Assembly: GCA_947095535.1 (NCBI GenBank)
Contig: OX352773.1
Coordinates: 210,076,093 to 210,140,092, forward strand
Source of the DNA: Poecilobothrus nobilitatus
Lineage: Eukaryota > Arthropoda > Insecta > Diptera > Dolichopodidae
Reading direction: 5' to 3'
DNA: 64,000 nt
Shown one piece after another: positions 36,796 to 50,700 of this stretch (position 1 is its first letter; the number at the start of each line of letters is the position of its first letter). Below the pieces are notes generated by a model that saw only the letters and a program-made list of their open reading frames with translations, ran no database searches and had not been told where the DNA came from. Made by a program: the position numbers and the translations under genes.

Positions 36796-37009
36796 ATTTC
36801 AAATTGGTGGCCTCGGTGCCATAGTGGGTAAGAGCGTATTAAATACGCTGTAAACATCGAGGGAGTGTGGGTTCAAAGCCCACAGACGTCGTAAGAGTTA
36901 TTAGCCCTTACGACATGTAGAGCCACGCCTGAGCAGGAAAGGTTGTGTAATTTCCTGTCCACATTTATGTGGCAGAGAAATGCAGTAAAAGAAAAAAAAA
37001 TTTCAAATT
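36796..37009 (+). mobile_element. SINE1, full-length copy with perfect 10-bp target-site duplication
   Basis: The SINE itself is 36806-36999: head GGTGGCCTCGGTGCCATAGT with A box (GCCATAGTGGGTAAGAGCG), an anticodon-arm-like hairpin GCGTA-TTAAA-TACGC, a T-arm-like GTGGGTTCAAAGCCCAC (B box with one change from the consensus), the shared body (AAAGGTTGTGTAATTTCCTG, TCCACATTTATGTGGCAGAG) and an A-rich tail. ATTTCAAATT occurs at 36796-36805 and at 37000-37009, a perfect duplication that shows target-primed integration, presumably by a LINE reverse transcriptase acting in trans. Confidence 0.9.
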
Positions 37010-39239
37010 TTCAAGATTTTCTTCAATTTAAAAATTTCCTATAATTCGACGAAAAAAAACAATGTAAAATTAAATTAAATAAAAATAAATTAAATTTATA
37101 AAATCCAACTGTTTTCAAATTTTATATTTTTAAACATATATGCAACCTCTCAATAATAATTTTCTCACCACAATCACAAAAAATCAAATTTAAATTAAGG
37201 TGAAATGATATGATATTATTATATATTGTATTATGTAACTGTCACTATATCAATGGGAACTAATTCTAAGTGTGCCGAAAAGATCAAAAAAAATAAAAAC
37301 AAAAAAGTCATTTTATTTTTAGAGCAGATTGTCATAATGAAAATGATTGAAAATATAAAAAGAAATAAAAAAACACATAAATCATGATAAAATGAACATG
37401 CCGAAATATTTTAAATTGAATTTAAAAAAATTAAATTTGACAGTTGGAAAAATAATTTTTTTTCTCCAAATTAAAAAATCATTTGAAAAAGTTTTTTATT
37501 TTTTTTTTTTATTTAATTGGTAAAGAAATGCGCTGTTTTTCTAACCAAAATAATTCAATTCACATTTTTTCACTGTAGAAACAGTTTTTTCTTCTTTAAT
37601 TTTTTTCATTTTAAAGGAACGTTTAAAATATTTTGTTGTAAAATGTTTTGTTTGACAAGTAATTTGAAGTTTACACAAAGTCCCTCACGTTTGTCAAAAA
37701 TTATAGTAGATTTTAGTATGAAATTTGTCTTAATTTTTTTTGCTAAAGTAAAATATAGAAAATATAGATTAAAATATAGAAATCTAAAATATAGATTTCT
37801 TTTTTAAATTATTCGGGGTAATCAAAAAAGTTCATGGGGTATTGCGAGCATTATCGTGTATATTTTGCAATGCTAAGAATTTAGCAGTATTTTAAATTTC
37901 CTCAAAGGTATAGCCACTCCATTACATCTTTATTATATGTATTAACATATGCGATGAAGATCTAAACTAACAGTCTTTTAAAATTTTAATTCTAAAATTC
38001 TTTTTAATCGAAGAACCATGGGATGGGAACAATGGGATTTAAATGACGATTATAGCAAATAACAGAATATCATCGAGGTTTTAAAAATTAAAACTTAATC
38101 AGTACGATTTAATCATTTTAACCAAATTGATTTTTATTTTTCCTGTTTTTTTAATTTAATTTTTGGTTTTTACGATGATGTCCCTAGAGTGTAGTTCATA
38201 ACTCTTGATTTTAATAAACAAACATGAAACTAAATTAACACAAATCAAGTAAATTGTGAGTACAAAACGAAAGATTATGAAACATCGGCGTTATTATTAC
38301 TTGTAAACTATTAAACTATTATGTAAATGCACTTTAATGAAATATTAAATTTCACTCTATATATCAATAATAATATCAAATATACACACAAAAAATATAT
38401 TACCAAATTAGATACCATATTGATGATCAGATATCTATAAAATGCCTATACAAGACAAAAATTGATATTCAAATTAATTTTTCTGCTATAAGAAAAATTT
38501 AGAAAAAACAAAAAAAAAAAATTGGGGCCACCCATTCAAAATTTTAAATTAAATATTTAAAGCTTATAATGCTTAAGTCTTAATGAATTTGAATTGAGGT
38601 GCTCTGAATTCATCTTCATTTTCATCCACTTTTAATTTTTCTATTTTTTTGGTTTATTAATTTCCATTTCTTTCATCTAAAAAAAAATAAAAAAGAAATG
38701 CTTTAGGCGTCTTCATAAAAAGTTATAAGTTATAAGTTTTAGACCTACTTAACATATTCATATACATGGTATTACTATAGAAATCATATAGAGATGAAAT
38801 ACAGATCAAATGTCATATCAGTAGGTTTTTTTTTATTAAATTTCCATTTCTGGTATATGGTATGGCATTTCTAGTAACGGTTATATTTTATTATTGCATT
38901 GCATTTTTTTTTTTTTTTTTGAACTTCTTCATCAATTTTTTCTTATATGGTTGAACTAATGTTATTTATGCACTCATCTACAACATTTCATGTTATGTTC
39001 GTTATATTTTTTTAAGATAGTTTTAATTATCATTTTTGAAAATATATTTTCGTCTATCAGTTCATTCTACATAGTAATTGATTGCAGATATTGAAGTTTT
39101 GAATTTCGATGTTTATTCCTCTCTTTAAACCAAATTTTTTCAATAAAAAATTGACGGGTATAAAATTTTAAAAATAATACCGGCCTTCCATTGCAAGACA
39201 GTATTAGAATCAAATATCTTTGTTCTGTACTTTTTCTAG
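37010..39239. other. A+T-rich non-coding stretch
   Basis: AAAATATAGA-type tandem units at about 37746-37797. A 96-codon open frame over T-rich sequence (37517-37807) has the composition of a poly(T) translation (F-rich) and is not a gene candidate. Nothing else is supported. Confidence 0.55.
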
Positions 39240-39313
39240 GAAAACCATGAGTCCTATAAAAATGGTTACAGCCACAATGCCTAAATTATTAGTAAAGCGC
39301 CAACCTTGGACAG
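39240..39313 (+). CDS. Candidate small exon between consensus splice sites
   Basis: A pyrimidine-rich acceptor (CTGTACTTTTTCTAG, ending 39239) and a donor ACAG|GTGAAT at 39314 bracket 74 bases. One frame is open through the whole exon (MSPIKMVTATMPKLLVKRQP then WT), with an ATG at 39247 in a fly-like ACC-ATG context; the other two frames have stops. The basic peptide matches nothing I recognise. Splice-like sites of this quality occur by chance in 64 kb, so this is a weak call. No partner exon was identified. Confidence 0.15.
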
Positions 39314-42300
39314 GTGAATTTTAAAGTTGTCCCTTTAAAATAATTCATCGTCTTCCATAAAAATACAACCATTTCAAACTCTAAAATATGATCTACAATG
39401 CACATGATGCATAAACCACGACCACTTTTAGAAATAAAATATATATATGTATTAGAATTGAAATTTGTTCACTGCATTAGGCAGGCATCACACCAGTCGG
39501 TGGTTATCGAAAACATCTTCTTCTCTTGTTCTTCTTCTTAACAATTTTAACTAATTACTCAGAATAACTGGGACACTGTTATTAAAATACCGATATAAAT
39601 TTCACTTTTATTTTATTTAATTTAATTTAATTTAAATAATTAATTTCTATTTTTTAGTTTCTTATGATTTTAAGATTCATATAAAATAATCATAACATGC
39701 ATCTAATAATAATAATAGCGCATCATCATTTTAAACGCATTATATTGCACGCAGTTTTTATGACGATCGTTAGATAAAATAGAGAAAAAAAAAACCAAAT
39801 TAGGTGCTTGTAAAAATTTAAGAAAGCCGTTGCCGGTAATTGTTAAAGAATTCCATTTATGGTTTTTTTTTTTTTTCTATTTTCTTTTTGTTTGTTTTTC
39901 TGCTTAGGTTTTGTTTTAAGAAAAAAATATTTTTTTTCCATCTGGAATTAATTAGATTTAAGTTTTGTTAGTTATGAGTTAAAAGATAACATAAAGAAGA
40001 TTAAAGATTTTTGTCTTCAATAGTTATAATTTTTAATTGGATTAAGTTCAAAATATGGAATTTTCATTTTATCTTAAAAAAAAATTTAACGCAATTTAAA
40101 TAAATATATATATTTATACAAATTTTTTTTTATATCTTAAGATCATTTAATTTAAGGGGATTAATAGCATTCTCCTTGAATATTATTAATTTGTGCTTAA
40201 GTTTTATTGATTATAAATGATTTAAAATCATGATTAAAGTAATAAATTATATTAAGCGCCAGTTTTAATTTTAAGAGAATCTATATACAAATTTTCAACA
40301 TTTCAATATAAAATAATTAAAAATTAGAAATGTTTATAATTATGGAGAAATGTTTACATTGAAAAAAATAATTATTTTATTCATTATATAGATCTAATTT
40401 GCAAATTAAGCATTAAAAGTATATGTATTCAAAATTTGACCTTAGAATCGTTATATAAATGCAAAACATAAATATTTTGAAATTTTAATGAGATTCAACG
40501 CAATAACTAGAATATCGACCACTCATTTAGGGCGGTTCAAATTTAAAACTCCCGAAATTGGAAAACTGTAGATTCAGTTACCATTCAATATTGATTTAAA
40601 ATTTATGGCAAAATAATAATTAAGCCTATATAAATCGGTAGTATAACAAATCAAATATCAAATGTAGTTAAACAATTTTAACTTATACTTTATAAGTCAC
40701 AGATATTCAAAACTGACACTAGGAAAACTGACAATTTTCATTATATCCTCTTATGCAACACAGTTTATCAAATTTTTTTTTTAAATATTAATCTGTCTCC
40801 GTACAAAATAAAACAAAAATCCAAATAATATTTTAGAATACCGATTTAAACAAAGGTAATGAAATAATTACGGTTATGGGAGAAACAAAAAACCAAACTA
40901 AAAATATCGTTAGTGACTATAAGCGCTAGTCATATAAAAGCAATCATACTTTGATTTTCCATCATATGTTTCCAATGAAATAAGCTCTAGCGTTTCACAG
41001 TTGTTCATAAATTATAATTAAGTTGATCTTAATAAAGAAAAATGAGGAAGGTGTGAAATAAATGTAAAATTTTACCAACCCATGTAAAAACATCTTTTAA
41101 AAAATTCCTCAATTGTATCAATAAATTACAATGAACAAACATATTAGTACTATACCCTAACAGATGGATTTTATTACGTCACATTTATAGTATAGGCTAT
41201 AGATATTTCATGTTTCGTGTTGGAAATTCTTTTAAAAAATAACTTATGTCCAATTAACAGATAATATCAACAGATTAATAGAATCACTTTTTTTTTTTTT
41301 TTTAATTTATTTTTTTCACTAAGAGACAAAATCTCACCGACATAATAATGAAATAATTCTTCAAAAATTTCCTTTAGGCATACAACAATCATATATATAT
41401 TTAATACATCTAATGATAAGAAAAATGAATGAAGGTTTGAATGAAAATTATGTTGGGTATACATTGCAGAAAAAAAGAAATGTACAAAACTTATGACTTA
41501 AAACAAGATTTTTTTTGTAAGGAAAATTGAAAAAATGCCTTAAGTATCTTGTTGATTACTTAGTTTGTAACATAATGAACATATAAAAGTATGATGCCAC
41601 AAATTATACTAAAAGAATTTTTAAAGTTGGAGGGCTTTGTATGATTTTTTATTCCTTTTTTTGTAGTTTTGTTTTTTTTTTATTTTGCTAATTTTGTAAC
41701 CTATTAGCATCACGTGTTAAAATTTCTTTTAATGATACCAAACAGCTGCCATTACCTTTGTTTTATTTTATTTTTTTTTTTCATTTTATTTAATATGCAT
41801 CCTGTTAAATATAGTCTACTTAAAATTGTGCATGTTGATATCCTAAAATAACACTTAAAGTATCCCACAGGCAGATTTTTCTTTTTTAATTTTTTATGTA
41901 TACATTGATTTTTATTTTTAAATCTTTCTTCCTTTTTTGTATATGACATAAGTAGCACGTACAAAAACTATGTATCATAATCGATCAGAAATTTCAGAAA
42001 TATTTTTTTTTGTTTGAAGGACTGCGTTGTTGTTTTTTTTTTGGTTACCACAAATTAATAGAATTAATACTCCATATTTTTTTAACATCTTAAGGATTAT
42101 GCATTATTTAAGATTAACATCAGATTACCACTCAATTTTTATGGTTGTTATTTATAAAAAAAAAAAAGTATATATATATTATATTCAATCAAGTGTAATA
42201 AATAAATAATAGTATATGTGTAAGTTGAGCTATTATAGCTACTAGTGTTTACAAAAGTATATTGAGAAAGTGTATATTTAATACAAGAATGCAGACAAAA

Positions 42301-45300
42301 AACAAAATGAACAAGAGCGATAAGGCATCAATAACTCAACAAACCAGTAAAAAAAAAAAAACACTTATTTAAAATTCTTATTGTGATAAGCAAGATATAA
42401 ACTAAGTAAAAGTAAGTATATATGTATATCTATATATATATATAGATATATTTAACAGATTTGGATTCACATAAGAATTAATCAGTGATCACAGTTTTAT
42501 CAAATGATCATTTAATCATGTCTTTTTCCCATTTCTTATGGTGTGGTTTAAAATGTTTTCATGTTTTTCGTTTTTTATTAAATATTTTTTAATTTTTAAA
42601 TACAGTCATCCTTTTTACAAAAAAAAATTAAAATCGTAAAATATAAAAGTTCTGCTGCAATACTCTTCAAATGTTGTAGATTTTTTCATTGAATTCACGA
42701 TTGCATCTATGTGTGCAGCATATTTTTACAACTATAAGCAGCTTTCAATGCGTTTTGTTGCATTTAAACAGTAACGTAAATATTGGTTTTAGTAAATGCC
42801 ACATTCCTATTCTATATGATATGTACAACAATATAATACGTGGCCAACCGCTTAAATCTGAGCAATTTGCAGTAGACTTTCTAAAGAACACACGTACATT
42901 ATTTGTTTATTGTTCAAAGTCATCTGATTTCTCCATCTAAATTACTTAAATTATCCATCTAAATTACTTAAATTATTAGAACTATCACATGAAATTAAAG
43001 TAAAAGCTGGAAAATTCTTTGATAATTCGATAACGTTCTTCCATTTACTTTTTTAAATTCAATAAACTAAACTTACTTATGAAAACCTGTTAACTGTATT
43101 AACTGTCATTTTTGCGGTAGCATTTAAAAAATTTAATTCAAATTTTAACTAACGGCCGTTCTACATTCTATATGGATTTTCTGTGGAGTTCTCATTTAAT
43201 CCACTCAAAAGCCGACTCAAAAATAAAAAAATATATAGTGTAAAAGCTTTGAAAATGACATTTAGAAACTATGATTTGAGTAATCAAATGATATTTTTAA
43301 TTTTTGATATTTTCTACTTTCATTTGAGTTTTCATTTGAGTTTATGATATTTTGACATTTGAATTTTTCATTTTGATATGAAAACTATGTGCAAACTATA
43401 ATTAAAATAGAAAAACAATTAGAGAGCGATGGAAAACTTCAAAACAAATTTGAAAATAGTGGAAAGATATTACAAAAATATACATATAATAATAATAATT
43501 CTGATATAAAAAAGAAAATGATAAATTATTATACGATATACTCAAATAGTCTAGAAGGGCCAAAAATTTGCATTTGATTTTTCTGACATTTCAGTTCATA
43601 TTTAATTTTCTTGACATTTTTATTTTTGACTTCTCATTTGAGAAATCCACATAGCATAAAAGGGCTTTAAGCAAGAATTAAAATAATCTTTTGAGTCCAT
43701 ATTATTATAAGGTTGCCTGTTAGGTATATAAATATTTGTAAACGTGTTGTTTATCCGCTATTAAACTTTGTTAAGGAATACCACCACGATTATGATTATC
43801 ATAATGTTGATTATATTATGAATAAATTATCATTTTGTACTGTTATATAATTATTAATCAAATGATTAAGACAGTAAACCTTTAATTATAATATGTTCTG
43901 TTTCATTTTTCGGTTTTGATTAACGTGAACGATTAGTATTTCGTTTTTGTTTTTGTTTTTGTTTTTTTTTTTTCATTAGTCATTTTCTTTCTTAATTAAC
44001 TCTCTTTTCAAATTTAAATAATCTTAGAATTCAATTTCATTAGTCACAAATAACTAAAAATCTATTGAACTCTATAGAAATCTTAGAATATATCTATATC
44101 TATTTAAAATTCTAAGAAATTAGTTTTTCATCTAATCGTAACAACATCTTTAGCTCCATCCTATTGTGCAGTAACTCATTTAAATTCATCCAATTCAATT
44201 TTAGAATAAAAATTATACAAAAAAAAAAACAAAAACAAAAACAAAAAAGTTGAAAAAGATAAATTAATTCACCTGGTTGTTACCTGAAACTTTAATAAAA
44301 ATTTTTGTTCTTTCTTTTCTTTTTAAAAGTTTCCAATAACTTGTCAAATAGAATTTATGTAAATAATTAAATAATAAGACAAAAAAAAAAGGAAAAAAGA
44401 ACTATGAAAATAAAAATTATGGGAAAAATTATAAATGCAGAAATTTTTTCTTCTAAGAATAAAAAAGAAACGAACGAACAAATTTTAAAATCACTTTTTT
44501 TTAGTACCAAAACCAAAGTAATATCTATATATCTATTATATATTTAAGCGACATATTTAATGTCATATAAAATGAATGAAAAAAATATCAGACATCTTTA
44601 TTATCCTGAAAAGTATCTTTTAAATATAAATAAATTTTATATGATAAAGGAGAATTAAAAAAATTATCTATTTTATCTCTTTTGTACTAAAATAACGAAT
44701 TAGCGCTAATATTTATGTTGAAAAAAAATTTTTTTTTTGCAATACAAAGACAAGTTACTTTCAAGACAATCACTACTCTATCACTGTACAAGTAAAAATT
44801 CACTGTTGATGATGACAATGATAATGATTTCAATGATAGTAAAGATAATAATTAAAACTTTTAATAAAGGACAAGGTCTTGTGAGTTGAGAAATTTTATA
44901 TAAACTGTCAACAAAGTCTTTATTAAAAATTCTATACATATTGAAACATAGGGTGTTTCTTTTAGAAGAAACTCTTTTTTCTTTTTATTTAGTTTTGTTT
45001 TTTATTTATTTGTTTATTTATATTAAAACCATGTTCACTAAAGCCATTACAGGTTAAATAGTAACTAATATTTTTTACATATATTGTAATCTTATATATT
45101 ATGTATTATATGTATATTATATGTATATATTTATGTATATATTTTATAATTATATTATACATTTCGATAGCAAAGGGGATTTTGTAAAAAATATTACTTT
45201 GTCAGTAATTACACTCTTTTAATAAAAAGAAAAAATTACTACACTTCTCCACGATTTGAACCTTTTTACTAGCTCGATTAATACGCCATTTATATAACGA

Positions 45301-45519
45301 CTACGGTTATCGAAGCTCTTAGTTTTGTTTTCAGTAATTATGAAAAACTATACAAATTAGAAGTTTTTTTTGTTTTTAATAGTAACAGCATACCACAAAA
45401 ATATGAGACTATTAAAAGATAAGGTAACAAACGTTAATTACGAAGACAGAAAGAATTGTTTTGTTAATAAACTACAGAACAATTTAAGAATTTATATTTA
45501 ATTTAAATAGAAGTTTAAA
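39314..45519. other. Long non-coding stretch with simple repeats
   Basis: A perfect 26-bp A+T palindrome centred on TATATATATATATA with a single C/G pair (42425-42450); a perfect 22-bp tandem duplication TCCATCTAAATTACTTAAAT-TA at 42932-42953 and 42954-42975; (GTTTTT)n at about 43943-43963, with the complementary (CAAAAA)n at about 44230-44246. An 83-codon frame (42689-42940, +) ends at the tandem duplication and is unrecognised. No gene is supported. Confidence 0.5.
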
Positions 45520-45674
45520 GTTTGCATTTCTTTTACAGAATAAACTACTCTCAAATATACCAGACTTTAAGAAGAGCAGATAGAAGTTAATACAGTTATG
45601 TTAAATTAACGTTACATTTATCAACTACTTCCAACTACTCTCAACTACACTTTTCTTGTAAAAGGAACGCAAAC
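45520..45674 (-). mobile_element. MITE family M1, copy 3
   Basis: The best-preserved ends of the three copies: GTTTGCATTTCTTTTACAGA at the left and CTTGTAAAAGGAACGCAAAC at the right, imperfect inverse repeats of about 18-19 bases. Interior blocks AAACTACTCTCAAATATACC, TTAAATTAACGTTACATTTA and CAACTACTTCCAACTACTCT are the inverse of those in copies 1 and 2. Non-coding. Confidence 0.75.
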
Positions 45675-47381
45675 AATAAAAATACGAAAGAAGCAATCTA
45701 TTTATTCAATTCTAGACTGATTCCCATTTAATATAAAACTATTTATAATTGAGGAAATCAAAAATAACAAATATTACTTATGTGCCATGCTATTGGCATT
45801 TTTAAACTTCTATTACTACTTTAAAAAAAAAAAATTCCGACCGACTGGATGGTCATTATATTTGAATACAAGTATAAGATTATTGATTGTATTTATAGAA
45901 TGGAATTATAATCTTTTATAATATAGCTTACCTAAAACCCCCCCTACACTCATAAAAACAATAATAAATTTTATTTTTATGAAATAAAATAAAAATTACC
46001 TTTAATATAATATAATATTTTTAAAAAGTATTAAACACGATTAGATAAAACTGTGTAAAAGTAATAGTTTTGAGAGGTTGTTTCATTCCCCTTTTCCCCT
46101 TCCTTTTGTTTTCTGGGATAATTTCAGATGAAATAAGAACTCAAAATAATTCTTATAAGAATTTTACCTTTTTTTTTTTTGAGATGACTGCATATAGTTA
46201 AAAAATAATTTTTTAAAAGTTTGTTGTAGGTTTTATTTCTACTCCGTGCAAAACCATCCATAGGTTATATACCACCTCATATAATACCTACCATAAAGAA
46301 CTCAGCCTAATATAAAGGACATCCCAAAATATGTTCGGCAAATAATACGCCATATCTAAAAAATAAAAAACGAATGAAATCAATGAAATAAATCCCCAAT
46401 TTTGTTCTTACTCGGAGCCAAAAGAATCCTCAATAAAATTTGAAAAAAAAAATGCTTTTTTAACAGATTTAAATCAAAACACACTCATTTTAAATAAGAA
46501 AAAAAATGTGATAGCACTAACCAAAAAGTTGTTTCTTAATTGCTCATAGTGTTTATTAGATACCGCACTCACTGTGAGTTAATTAATTGTAGATGCATTT
46601 TAATGGAATTTTTAATGATTTTAATTATCATTTTTTATTTAAAATAAAATAGAGACAAGCAAATCTTTATAACATAATTACTTAACAATAAAATAAATTC
46701 TCCCTGAATTAATATTATCAATTTAAAATCTATCTGAATCAAAGTAATTATAGATATCTTGTCGTAAAGACTAATTCTTTATTTTATATTAATATCATAT
46801 AAAAATTTGTCTCCAAAGCAATTGGATTATATAAAACTTATTGTAATTTCTTGCAAACTAAAAAAAATCTCAGAGATACGCTTAACACTAATAAAGAGAG
46901 CGTATAAGAAGATTAAACCAATTTAAATTTAATTTAACATTTTAAAATGTGAAAAATAAATTCATTTTTAAAAAACGTTTATAATAAACCATTAAATTTT
47001 TTAATGATAAACTTAAGAAATTTGCATCAGTTTTAGAATAAATTTATGAGATATAAATAACGATAATTAAATAATATTGTCAACTATTTAATCCTATTTT
47101 TAAGTCTTTTATTTAAGATTTCATTCAATTACTAGATATAGTTTATTAATTTGAATTTATCGTTTATTTTTATTTGAAGAAATTTGCATTCAACTAAAAC
47201 ACAAAATATTAAAATCCCAATTCTTTACATTTTATATAACTGTATATAGTGAGTTTTAAAGCATGAATTTAAACTGTGTGCTTATTATGATACCGGTATG
47301 AACATACTTCAAGATTAAGTATAAATTTACGAATAAAATTCCCATTACATTTAAGACACCTTAAAGAAAACAATAGGAATG
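45675..47381. other. A+T-rich non-coding stretch
   Basis: A C run (AAAACCCCCCCTACA region near 45937) is the only compositional oddity. No gene or repeat copy is supported. Confidence 0.55.
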
Positions 47382-47740
47382 TATATATATATATATATAT
47401 ATATTTTCTTGTTCAGAATCTAATTATGAGTTGATTTTATGTATAAGTCCGTCTAAGTTCGATTTTATATATATGTAAGTGTTATAATATAAATCCGTCT
47501 AACCTGAATGTTCTCAAATTTTTGTCATTCATATCATCCCAACCACTTCTACAAAATTTGATTAGCGTAATGTATCAAATTCGGATAACTTTATTTATTT
47601 GCTCATATCTTGTTATATAGTTAATAAAGGAAGACCACCGAATTTTTATAAAACATGATCAAATCTTATGGAAAGTATTAGAGTAAAATGAGGTTAGTGA
47701 GGTGAAACGGGTTCGATAGCTGTCATACATATCCGAAATT
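47382..47740 (+). repeat. (TA)n microsatellite and diverged family G repeat
   Basis: (TA)12 at 47382-47405 leads into TTTTCTTGTTCAGAATCTAA, TTATGAGTTGATTTTATG and AAGTCCGTCTAAGTTCG, which matches TTCTTGTTCAGAATCGAATT, CTGAATCGATTTAACTGTG and CATCCGTCCGTTCGTCTG at 59328-59386. TTTTATAAAACATGATCAAA near 47645 matches TTTTATAAAAGATGATCAAG near 59811, so the related region probably extends over several hundred bases. Confidence 0.5.
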
Positions 47741-50700
47741 TACATAAATATAATTCAGTAGGTACTTAATTAAGTTATTAAATCTCCTAAATTTTTTTAA
47801 AAAATTATTAAATTTTATGGATATAAGATACTTAACTCTTTATTTGCTATCAATTTAGATCGAATCTTTATTCGATTTAAAACATTATAAAGGTTGGCAA
47901 GAATGAAAAATAGGTAATTAGAGGAGAAATAATTGCTCTATATTCAAATTTTCATTTAGCTTTATGAAATCTTGCTATAGGTATATATGATATCTATTAA
48001 AAATATTTTGATCGACAGAAACATATTTAAAATTGTTAATTATTGTCAAAACCAATTATAATATGATTAATCTATCTTAATTTTATTCAATAACAAAAAA
48101 TTTAAATTGTTTTTTCCTTAATTTTACAAAGTTTTCCTATTCTAGGTAATTGTCTAAAATTTAATATTAGTGTTCAATCAGTGAGAAAATTTCAATCTTA
48201 TTTTAAACTTTTATATAATAAAAGTCCTATAGATCATCAATTAAGTTTACATAGAATCCTAAAATTACTTCTTTAGCTCATTATCACTATTTAGTGTGTC
48301 ATATATCCTCCTCTTCTTCCTTGTGTAAATTATTAACACAATTAAACTAAATGCAACTAAATAATTTATTTTTAAATACATATAATAAAAAAATTTTATT
48401 AAATATTTTTACTATAATTCCTTCAATTTCTTTTTAAATAAGATTCTTTTAAATATTTTATCACCGACTTACAATTATAGTAAAATAAATTAAACGTCCT
48501 ATATCCGCATTTTTAGATTGTTTTCCATTTTTTTTTTAAATAACGCTACAGAAGTGTATGTAGCAATAATGAATTATTTTAAATGTGTCATCTATTGCCA
48601 ATAATTTTTTCGACTACAATTCGAATGTTCCATATACATAAGGCAAGAGCCAACAGAGCTTTACAACATCAGAGCTTTACATTCAAGACTCTTACATGGG
48701 CTTCAGAGACATATAGTCTAGTAGAAAAGTTTCTTAAAAAACAAAATTTAGTGGTTCAAAGCTCCATTCTAAATATATAAAAGTTGTTTTAAAGGTGTTT
48801 TGAAGTAAAAGTATTCGATCAGTAAAAATTTCGATTCTTGACGAGAACAGATAGATTCGATGAGGCATTATATAAATGTTGATCACCAAACAGTCACACT
48901 GAACAGTCACTGAACAATAAGAGTACAATGAATCGCAGAGTCTTCTTCCTAGGTATAACTACAAAAATAAATTTTTCCCTATCAAGTCTTGTAAGTTTGT
49001 AAGTTTACATATTTCTTATGATATTTCGAAACATCTTCATATTTAATCTTATTTCCCTAAGTCCCTACATATTTTTATTTGTAATAAAATGCATGTATAA
49101 ATGTGATTTCTATTAAAGACTACCTAATGTTGTAACAATCCTCTAAACTCTAGCTTCATATTAATATATAGAAAATACAAATTATAGAAAAATTATTTTA
49201 ATTTCCTTTTTTTTAATTAAAAAAATATATAAAACAGAGAAAAAAGAAAATAATAAAAAATTAAAACCACATTTTTTATTGCAAATATCATCAAAATTTT
49301 TCTCGCCCTTGATTTTATTTAATTTCTTTTATTGACTTGTACTTTTATTAAATAGCCGAAAGACGATAATTTGTATGAAACCTTGTTAAAAATTAATCCG
49401 CTTTTATATACACTGGCGTACAAAATAAAAGTCCCAATTTCCCTGTTTTGAAGTCATTAAAAAGTTATAAAGATTCAAAACTTTTTCATATTTTGACTTG
49501 CATATAGCTTTTTTTTTTAGCAAAACTTCTTTTTCAAAGTCCCGATAATAAATTTTAAAAGCCTGTAAACAATCAAGAAAAAGACTAAATTTTATACTTT
49601 TCTTATACCTATAATAGATAAGGAATGATATTAGTTGTGAAAATTTACCCATGTAGAATCACCGGTCCAAACTCCAAACAAGTTACTGTTAAAAGTTGTC
49701 AAAATTGTAAAAATCGTAATATTGACACATTGATTTTTTACAGTTTTAATCAAAACTACTAAAATACTATAGGGACAAATAAATGGTAATTATAGTACAT
49801 ATTTTATTTCTATCTCTTTTACACATCAATTTTAATTTTTCTAATTCCATTGATTTCATTCATTAAACTTAAAACCCGTTAAGACAAAGATATTCACAAG
49901 AACAAAAACAAAACTGTATTAAATTTTATCCAATTAAGTAATTTTTCAAAATTACAAAAACAAAATATTTCGAACCTTGAAAATATGTATGGGGTGGGGA
50001 TATGATCGAAAAAAGATATTTAAGAAAAACTGACAAAAATAAGAAAATTAATTAAATATACCCAAATGTATTATATTAAATAAGGATATAACTACAAAAA
50101 CAAATAATACAAGAGATAATTGACCTTTAATTTACAGTTTTTCTTTAATCTAACAACTAATCCAACTAATCTTTTAATTTTAAATCAATAACTATGTTGC
50201 ATCAAACATTTTATATTTCAATTTAAGAAAGATATGTTTGATTTAATAAAAAGTTTGATTCCGATCAATAGGTTTTTGTAAATTGATTTATGATTTTGAT
50301 ATGACGTTGTGTTGTACTCAAACAAAATGTATTGAGTTTATTTAATTATCTAGTGTGAAATCAATTAGTAGAAAAATATTTAAAACATACCTTACCTACT
50401 TTCATAAAAACAAAAATTTTTAAATTATAAAAATTTAATTTTAATATAAGCGCCGTAATTTGGCCGTAATATTTAATTTAATAATAATTTTATGACATCT
50501 TTGTATGCCTTTGACTGCTTTATCTTTTATAATATTTTAAATTTTAAGAAATCTGGTTTTTCTTCATTAAGATTCTACTATCATTTATTGTAGGTATATA
50601 TATATAAGAGAATGACATGAGTTAAACTAATATAATACATATAATAAAATATTAACTGATAAAAGTGACAACATTTGGTTGACAAAATTTGGTTTTTATG

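Noticed and set aside
37517..37807. 96-codon phenylalanine-rich frame
   Set aside because: A translation of T-rich low-complexity DNA, with a tandem AAAATATAGA repeat at the end.
43941..44247. Terminal inverted repeats from (GTTTTT)n and (CAAAAA)n
   Set aside because: Both are simple repeats and the sequences next to them are not complementary.
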